DNA from: Larus michahellis
Taxonomy: Eukaryota > Chordata > Aves > Charadriiformes > Laridae
Reading direction: 5' to 3'
Length of the DNA: 64,000 bases
Assembly: GCF_964199755.1 (NCBI RefSeq)
Contig: NC_133913.1
Location: 7,356,201 to 7,420,200 of the forward strand
Positions 58,310-64,000 of the stretch are shown here, one piece after another. The notes under the pieces were generated by a model. It ran no database searches and was not told the DNA's origin. It worked only from the letters and a program-made list of their open reading frames with translations. The position numbers were made by a program, and so were the translations under genes. The number at the start of each line of letters is the position of its first letter. Positions within the stretch are counted from its first letter, which is position 1.

Positions 58310-59130
58310 GAACAACTACGAGCAGCTTTCCCATCCTTGTTTCTTAGGGTGTAAATCAAGGGGGTTGATCAGGGGAGTAAGAAGGATGCAAAGAAGAGCC
58401 ACTGCTCTGCCTAGTGACCCTTTGGAGGGGGTTCATGTGTAGGTGGAGACACACGTGCCATAGAAACAGGCCACAGCAATGAAATGGGAAGCACGGGTTG
58501 AGTCAGCTCAGTGCCTGCCTTCTGCACAGCAGAGCCACAGGACGATTCTTGCTCTGCACCTGTAGAGAAGTGAGGATGAAGTGGAAGCAGCAGAGGGTCA
58601 CCTCATCAATACCAAACATGATGACATCCTTGTTGGCAGAAGTACCAGCACAAGCCATGTCCAGGAGGGGTGGCAGGTGACTGAACTGGTACATGTGCCT
58701 GGGTGCACAGTAAACCAAATGGGACATGATTATTGTAGGCAGAGCACACAGGGAACTGGCCAGTCCTGTCACTGCCACCAGTCAGACGCACACATCTGAT
58801 GCGTGATGGCCCGGTAGCACATTGGGCTGTAGAGAGCCAAGCAGTGGCCACAGGACATGGGAGAAGTACAGCTGGGCCATGCAGCACTGCAAGGAGATGG
58901 GTTTGTTCCCTGGCCTGAGGTAGCCCTCCAGCACCTTTGGAAGGAAGACACCGGAGAAGAAGCTTTTTGTCTTCAGTTGTGCTGAGCTGGACATTGTCAG
59001 CTGTATTTCCCTCTTGGTGGAGGACGTGGCTGTGGGGATTTCCATCCTTCCACTTGTACACTTTTGTCAAGAAATCTGGATTTACATGCAGGAAATAAGA
59101 TATGTAGTGGCTGCCAAGAGACATTTCTAC
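58310..59130 (-). pseudogene. Olfactory receptor pseudogene, TM3-TM7
   Basis: The reverse strand carries a decayed olfactory receptor in several frames: a TM2-TM3 region (PKVLEGYLRPGNKPISL, CCMAQLYFSHV) at 58860-58960; intracellular loop 2 (RAITHQMCVRL) near 58790; TM4 and loop 2 (TGLASSLCALPTIIMSH, PPLLDMACAGTSAN) at 58600-58770; TM5 to 58560; and TM6-TM7 (HFIAVACFYGTCVSTYT, ILLTPLINPL) at 58340-58480, with a frameshift after the Pro-Leu. The DRY motif region is deleted. It is the most complete of the three olfactory relics; 59130-59480 has no recognised gene. Confidence 0.8.
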
Positions 59131-59489
59131 TGATCAGAAGGGAAGAGATTTACATGTAGAAGAAACCTCTCCTCCCCGAATGGCACCCAGTCCCTGAGCA
59201 CAGATTTTCTGTGGGGACCAACAAAGCAGTCACAGGCTCTGCATTTACCTACACCTCTCTTGGAAAGTGCACCCAGTCCCCTCATCCTTGCTGATCTTCT
59301 CATTCCCCTGCATGCTCGTTATGGGAACAATTTGATCTCCCTCAGAAATACACCGTTTCGCTGTCCCCATTTCTGTGCTGACTGCCCACAGTTCCCACAG
59401 GTTTAGCTCCAGTTTCCAGCCTCAACTCATTCAGCAGAATGAGTGACTTGGGAGCATGGGTGACTTGACAGCATGCGAGCTCCTCAGCA

Positions 59490-60165
59490 GGGTTGGCAGT
59501 CCCCGCTCCCTGCCTCTCCAGGCCAGGACACAGCTCCTTTCCCCAGTATTAGGGAGTTCAAAAGGATGGGGATTGCTTTCTGGGCAGGGAGAAAGGATGA
59601 GGAATCTTGTCCACCATGTGCTGGCCATCCCTGGGTGCAAGTTTCCAATGCAGTGTTGGTGGTGTCTGGGGTGGGACGCAGTCTTCTCTTATGTCCATGT
59701 CAATGCCAAATGGACTTGTACAGCCCATTGACCTGATGCCATGTCAGGCAGGGGCTGAGACCTTGGATCAAACAGGTCCTGAATGAAAGGAACATGAAGC
59801 CTGAGGTCGCTGGTGAGTGGAAGGACAGACCCTGTGGCTTGCACAGGGAAAGCCAAAGAGCTGACAACTGCTTTGGTCTTTCAGCCTACAAGGACCTTCA
59901 TGTCCCACACTGGAATCTCGGTCTGAGTGCCCAGCAACTGCCGCAGGAGGGTACAGACATTAGATTTGAGGCCACATCCACCAAAGCCTAGTGCTGTCCC
60001 AGAGGGGTGTCGGTCCTCTTTCCGACATTGGGTGTCAAGGGTGTATGGAGTTCCTGAGCCCATCTCCCCTCCCGAGTGTTTGTCTTCCTGGGCTCAGGCC
60101 CAACCAGGAGACAGTGCAGCCAAGCCTTCCCCCACTTCGAGTGTTGTTCCTCACTCCCAGCAGAA
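59490..60165. repeat. Segmental duplication, partner 1610-2290
   Basis: Nearly identical to the A1 upstream block; it lies at the corresponding place upstream of A4. Confidence 0.85.
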
Positions 60166-60517
60166 GGAAATGAGTGGCTGCTGGTTCCAGCCTCTGGGCT
60201 CGGAGAGGGCTCTGGGAAGCTGGTCCATGTGCTGGGCCAAGGCCCTGCTGCCGTGCCAGTCTGCAGCTGGCGCTGTGCAGGCTGCTTCTTGCTGGAGGAC
60301 GGGAAGAGTCCATTTCCCAGCTGGGCAAAGTAGTGCCCCTCCAGAGTCCTGAGCGCTCTGAGTCTGGGCGAGCACCCGAGCAGCAACGGCAGAGGGCTGA
60401 GCCCCGGGGTGGAGCTGACGGCGGACGGCAGGAGCAGAGAGGAGAGGAGGAGGTGGAGAGGAGGCGGCGCGGCTGGAGCAGAGAGCTGAGGCTGGCGGCG
60501 GGCAGCGGAGCAGCAGG

Positions 60518-61439
60518 ATGCTGAGGTGCTGAGGCGCAGGTCTGGCAGGGCTGGCAGCGCTGCTGCAGGGTGCGTGGGGCTGGCGGCGGTGCATGGGGCC
60601 AGGGCTGTATCCGGTGGGTTCCCCGGGGAGCCTAGCTCCAACTCTTCCCTCTCCTTCTCAATGTGTCTTTCCCCCTCCTGCCTCTCTGCCATCTTTTGTG
60701 TCTCCGAGTCTCCCCTTGCTATTTTCCCAATGTCTTCATCATTTCTGTTGGTAGACCTGCTCTGCATTCATGTCTACCTTTGCATGCACCCTCTCCTTCC
60801 CCTGTTCATTCTACAGTTCTTATGGCCCTCAATATAGTCCTCTGTCCTTTGCTGTAACACCCACTTCCCCTCTTGGTCTTCTCTCTCCATCCATCCATCC
60901 ATCCATCCACTGATCTGACTTATATTTAATCTCCGCATGCATAAATTTCAGCTTACCTCCCTTCCTCCTCTAATCCCTCTGGACACCCACACCAGGATCA
61001 CTCTTGATCTGTGTTGGTAGGCCCATGTCCCCATCTGTTCCTGTCCTGTGTCACTGCTACAGTTCCTGACAAATTCTCTGCTTCAAGCGCCATCAGAGCT
61101 GGACCATCTTCAAGAGTTTTTGTCCTTTCGTTCTCCTTTCCCAGCAGCAGCTGCAGGAGGAGCCCAGGTACAGCAGCAGCAGGTGGCAGAGACCCCCGAG
61201 GGCATCAGCATCAACATCACTTGCTCGCACCCCAATATAAATTCTTATGACTGCATCCACTGGTACCGTCAGCTCCCGGGACGAGGCCCCGCTTTCCTCC
61301 TGAGCACTCTCAAAGACTCCAAAGAGCTGCGGGACCCCCCGGGGCGGCTGTGGGTGTCGGCAGAGCGCCGCTCCAGCGCCCTGTGGCTCGCCCGGCCCCG
61401 GCGCGGGGACGCGGCGGTGTATTACTGCGCCCTGGGAGA
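60518..61439 (+). pseudogene. TRAV: TCR alpha/delta V gene A4, stop in leader
   Basis: Family A V segment. The leader exon is 60518-60569 with intact donor GTGCGT, but its fifth codon is TGA (60530-60532) where A2 and A3 have CGG, so no signal peptide can be made from this ATG. The V exon is 61148-61439 after CCCAGCAG and is fully open: [25 protein letters not shown]. Its first residues differ from the other A genes (a Gln-rich VQQQQVAE). The intron is 578 bp and the leader region has lost many CpGs. Its V exon could still serve as a gene-conversion donor, which is conjecture. Confidence 0.85.
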
Positions 61440-61478
61440 CACGGGGAGAGGAGCCGGGGCTGCGGCCGGGCAGGAACC
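61440..61478 (+). other. 23-bp-spacer recombination signal of A4
   Basis: Heptamer CACGGGG, a 23-bp spacer, and nonamer GCAGGAACC (61470-61478). It is preserved although the leader is broken. Confidence 0.8.
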
Positions 61479-62778
61479 GGCGCGGGCGGGGCCGGGCGTG
61501 TGTGTCGGGGCCGGGGGGACCGGCCCGGACGGGCCCGCCAGGGGGCGCTGCCGCTCCGCCCGCCGGGGCCGCCTCGCCCCAACCGGCCCCTCGCCCCGCG
61601 CCGCTTCCCCCGCCCGACCGGCCCCGGCAGCGGCCACCCCGCACTCCCAGCGGGACGCACACAGAAATCCCCCGCCACACTGCCGCCGCCGCCGGGGCAG
61701 GAATGGCGCCGGGAGCGCTGGCCGTGTCCAGCGGGGCCCGGCAAGGAGCGATGGCAGCCGCCGGCCCCGCTGGCGCCCGGCCGGGAGCAGCGCCTTTCTG
61801 CTCCGCACAGGGCGGTGGGCGGCAGAGATCCTCCTGCCCACGGGCAGCCGCCCAGCCCTCGCTCCTGCCGCACGGACTGCCCACCGCTGCTGCTGCTCCA
61901 CGGGCAGGGCCCGGGGATCTCTTCCACCCCACTCACTGGCGTCATTGGGGAGCAGAGGGCAGCCCACCATCCTTCTGCCATGGCCTCGACTGAACAACAG
62001 GACAGTACAGGCCTTGTGGAAGTGTGGTTGTGAATGGGGGCTGAGGAGCCCTGTTCCAGGCAGCAGACACCAGAAGACATGAAAATCAAGTAGGCCTTTT
62101 GCTTGCCTGGGTATTGACGTTCTGGGGCTCAGGGTGGGAGAAGCGTCTGGAGGCTGTGGGTAATGTGGGTACGTGAAGGGACACAGAAGGACTGCCTGCA
62201 CAACAGAGAGCTGAGTTGCCATGTCCTCCCCCTGCCAGAGTGAGGCAGTGTGTCTGTCCCTGTGCAGCTGGTTTCTGGAGCAGATGCTCTTCACAGAGAT
62301 GTTTCTCTTCAGGTTCCTCTTCTATGGGCAGAGGAGAAGGGAAAGAGTGTGTGACACCTGGGTCCAGGCACTTCAGAGTGTGCCTGGTCCTCTCTCCATC
62401 CAGACAGTCCAGGGACAGGGTGGACATGGGTGGGTGCAGGGGTGCCTTCTCCCTCTCCTGCAGAGCTGGGTGCAGGACTGTGCAGCTGGCTAGGTGGTGG
62501 GTGTCAGGAGAAGTTCTCAAGGGATCTTTGTTCTTTAGATGGCCACTACTTAAACCATGATTCTTTTATGTCTCTAGAGGGCTGCCTTGTGGTAGAGGTC
62601 GGGGGACAGGCCCAAAGAGGCCTGGCTGGAGCAGCAGGGAGAGAGTTTTGCTCCACCCTCTGGGCTGTGGTTTGGAGGCCTCTTTGATCAGGCAGAGGTA
62701 GAAGAAGAGGCGAAGGTGCAAGCCTCGGGTCCCTCATGCTCGCAGGTCCCTGGGCACCCCCTGAAGAGAGAGCGTGAC

Positions 62779-63630
62779 ATGGTCCTGATTTTCCTGTCAG
62801 CCCTGGTGGGACTGGCTGACTTTGGTGAGATGTGACTTTCAGGCTGGGGAGCTTGAGGCAAGAGTTTGTGCATCTGGTGGTGGAAGGGAGGGGATGTGAG
62901 TGCTGACTGCCTGGGATACCTGGGAATGTATCCGTAGGGAGATCAGGGGCTGCATATGGGTACAGCAAATAATCTGGGAGATGTCAGGAGTAATGGGCGT
63001 CAAAGGAGGAACAAGACCTCACCTGAACTTTGCAGCTGCTCAGCATTCCTGAATGTGCTGCTAATACATATTAAGCCTGAAAAGAGGGAAAGGTGCTGGG
63101 GAATGGACCAACGTGGCATAGAGCAGCTTCTCTGCTGTTTGTATTGGATACAATGCTACCAATCTCTGTAGGGATGGCTATAAACAAGAAGCTGCAGAAC
63201 AAAAAGGGACAAACAGCTCATCATTTCTGAGGCTAGAAAAGTGAGATGGACAGTGGGGACAGTGAGCAAGCTGATGAAGTTGTAGATGGACAGGTCCATT
63301 GGCAAGCAAAGCTGAAAGCCTTTTCTGGCTTTACAGGTCATGCCCAAAAGGACTCTGTGCTCCAGTTCCCAGCAAAAATGACCATCCAGGCGGGACGCAA
63401 GGCAACGCTGCACTGCAATTTCTCCACCAGTGATTCCAATCCCTACATCTTCTGGTACCAGCAGCACCAGACCCAGTCCCTTCAGATGCTGCTACGAGTA
63501 AGCAAGTACAGAGCTCACGAGGCATCAGGGAGGTTCTCCTCCACACTGTCTGCAAAGGACTCCCAGGTGCTTCTGCATGTGTGAGACACCGAGCTCCAGG
63601 ACAGCGCTGCCTATTTCTGTGCACTGAGCC
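62779..63630 (+). pseudogene. TCR V gene B3, stop in framework 3
   Basis: Close copy of B2. The leader exon is 62779-62824 (same 15-residue signal, donor GTGAGA). The V exon is 63337-63630. The first Cys (TLHCNFS) and Trp (IFWYQQHQ) are present, but codon TGA at 63582-63584 in framework 3 replaces CAA of B2 or TGG of B1, ahead of the second Cys. TGG to TGA is a single change, so the B1-like codon is the likelier ancestor. The rest of the frame continues to CALS after the stop. Otherwise splice sites and signal are intact. Confidence 0.9.
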
Positions 63631-63669
63631 CACACTGGTGCCCACAGCTGGCAGCAGTGCACAGAAACG
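63631..63669 (+). other. 23-bp-spacer recombination signal of B3
   Basis: Heptamer CACACTG, a 23-bp spacer, and nonamer ACAGAAACG (63661-63669). Confidence 0.82.
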
Positions 63670-64000
63670 TGGGGGTGCTCTGAGGAGCAGTTCCCTCCCT
63701 GCCACTGCTTGCATGGAGCTCTGAGCTCAGACTGCCCAGCAGTGGCACCTGGGGCTGTGGTGAGGGTGGGCCTCTGCCTCCCCAGACTGTGCTGCTGTGA
63801 AGCACATGCCAATGTGACTTTTACAGCTGTGTCTAGATCCAGGGTCTTTGGTGATGAATAGAACCCAAGAAACCTGACTTGGGCAGGCCCATTGGAGGCT
63901 AAACCATAAAGAAGCCAAACCAGGCTTGTAAATGCCCTCTGCTTAAAATAGCTGGTACAGTGGCGTGAGTCCTCAGGGCAAGTAACCTATCAGCTTGTGT

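Overview
This window is bird genomic DNA from a germline T-cell receptor alpha/delta variable-segment array. The identification rests on ten two-exon TCR V genes on the + strand, three feather beta-keratin genes on the - strand, decayed olfactory-receptor genes on the - strand, and abundant CR1 LINEs. No species is assigned. No J, D or C segment was recognised, so alpha versus delta usage cannot be decided from the window.

The V genes fall into three families. Family A (A1 3574-5428, A2 13262-14439, A3 28454-29559, A4 60518-61439) has CpG-rich exons ending CALG. Family B (B1 7906-8652, B2 16552-17401, B3 62779-63630) ends CAL followed by N or S. Family C (C1 35622-36847, C2 41557-42864, C3 54195-55665) ends CAVQ. 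All have a short leader exon ending in phase 1, one intron, a V exon of 289-294 bp, and a recombination signal with a spacer of exactly 23 bp. A1, A2, A3, B2, C1, C2 and C3 look intact. B1 has lost the conserved tryptophan. A4 has a stop in its leader and B3 a stop in its V exon.

Layout, left to right: a keratin cut by the window edge (1-530); A1 and B1 with CR1 debris (1-10.5 kb); A2 with a solo LTR just upstream, and B2 (12.6-17.5 kb); olfactory-receptor relics, CR1 pieces and an inverted 1.16-kb solo LTR (19.8-22.6 kb); CA-rich repeats and another olfactory relic (22.9-25.6 kb); a complete keratin and A3 (26.4-31.5 kb); a long reverse CR1 split by a second short LTR (31.8-34.6 kb); C1 and C2 (35.6-42.9 kb); a third keratin (44.3-45.5 kb); a 5'-truncated endogenous retrovirus with integrase, env and 3' LTR (46.3-50.8 kb); CR1 debris, a family B relic and C3 (50.8-55.7 kb); CR1 and an olfactory relic (56.6-59.1 kb); and the decayed A4-B3 pair (60.5-63.6 kb).

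The region grew by segmental duplication. Keratin-upstream, A-gene and B-gene blocks recur in the same order, the A4-B3 end is a copy of A2-B2, and C2 and C3 share a duplicated CR1 head-to-head block. C3 looks like a hybrid with a C2-like leader and intron joined to a C1-like V exon. The V genes would supply segments for V(D)J joining. The keratins are independent genes with their own TATA promoters and 5'-UTR introns.
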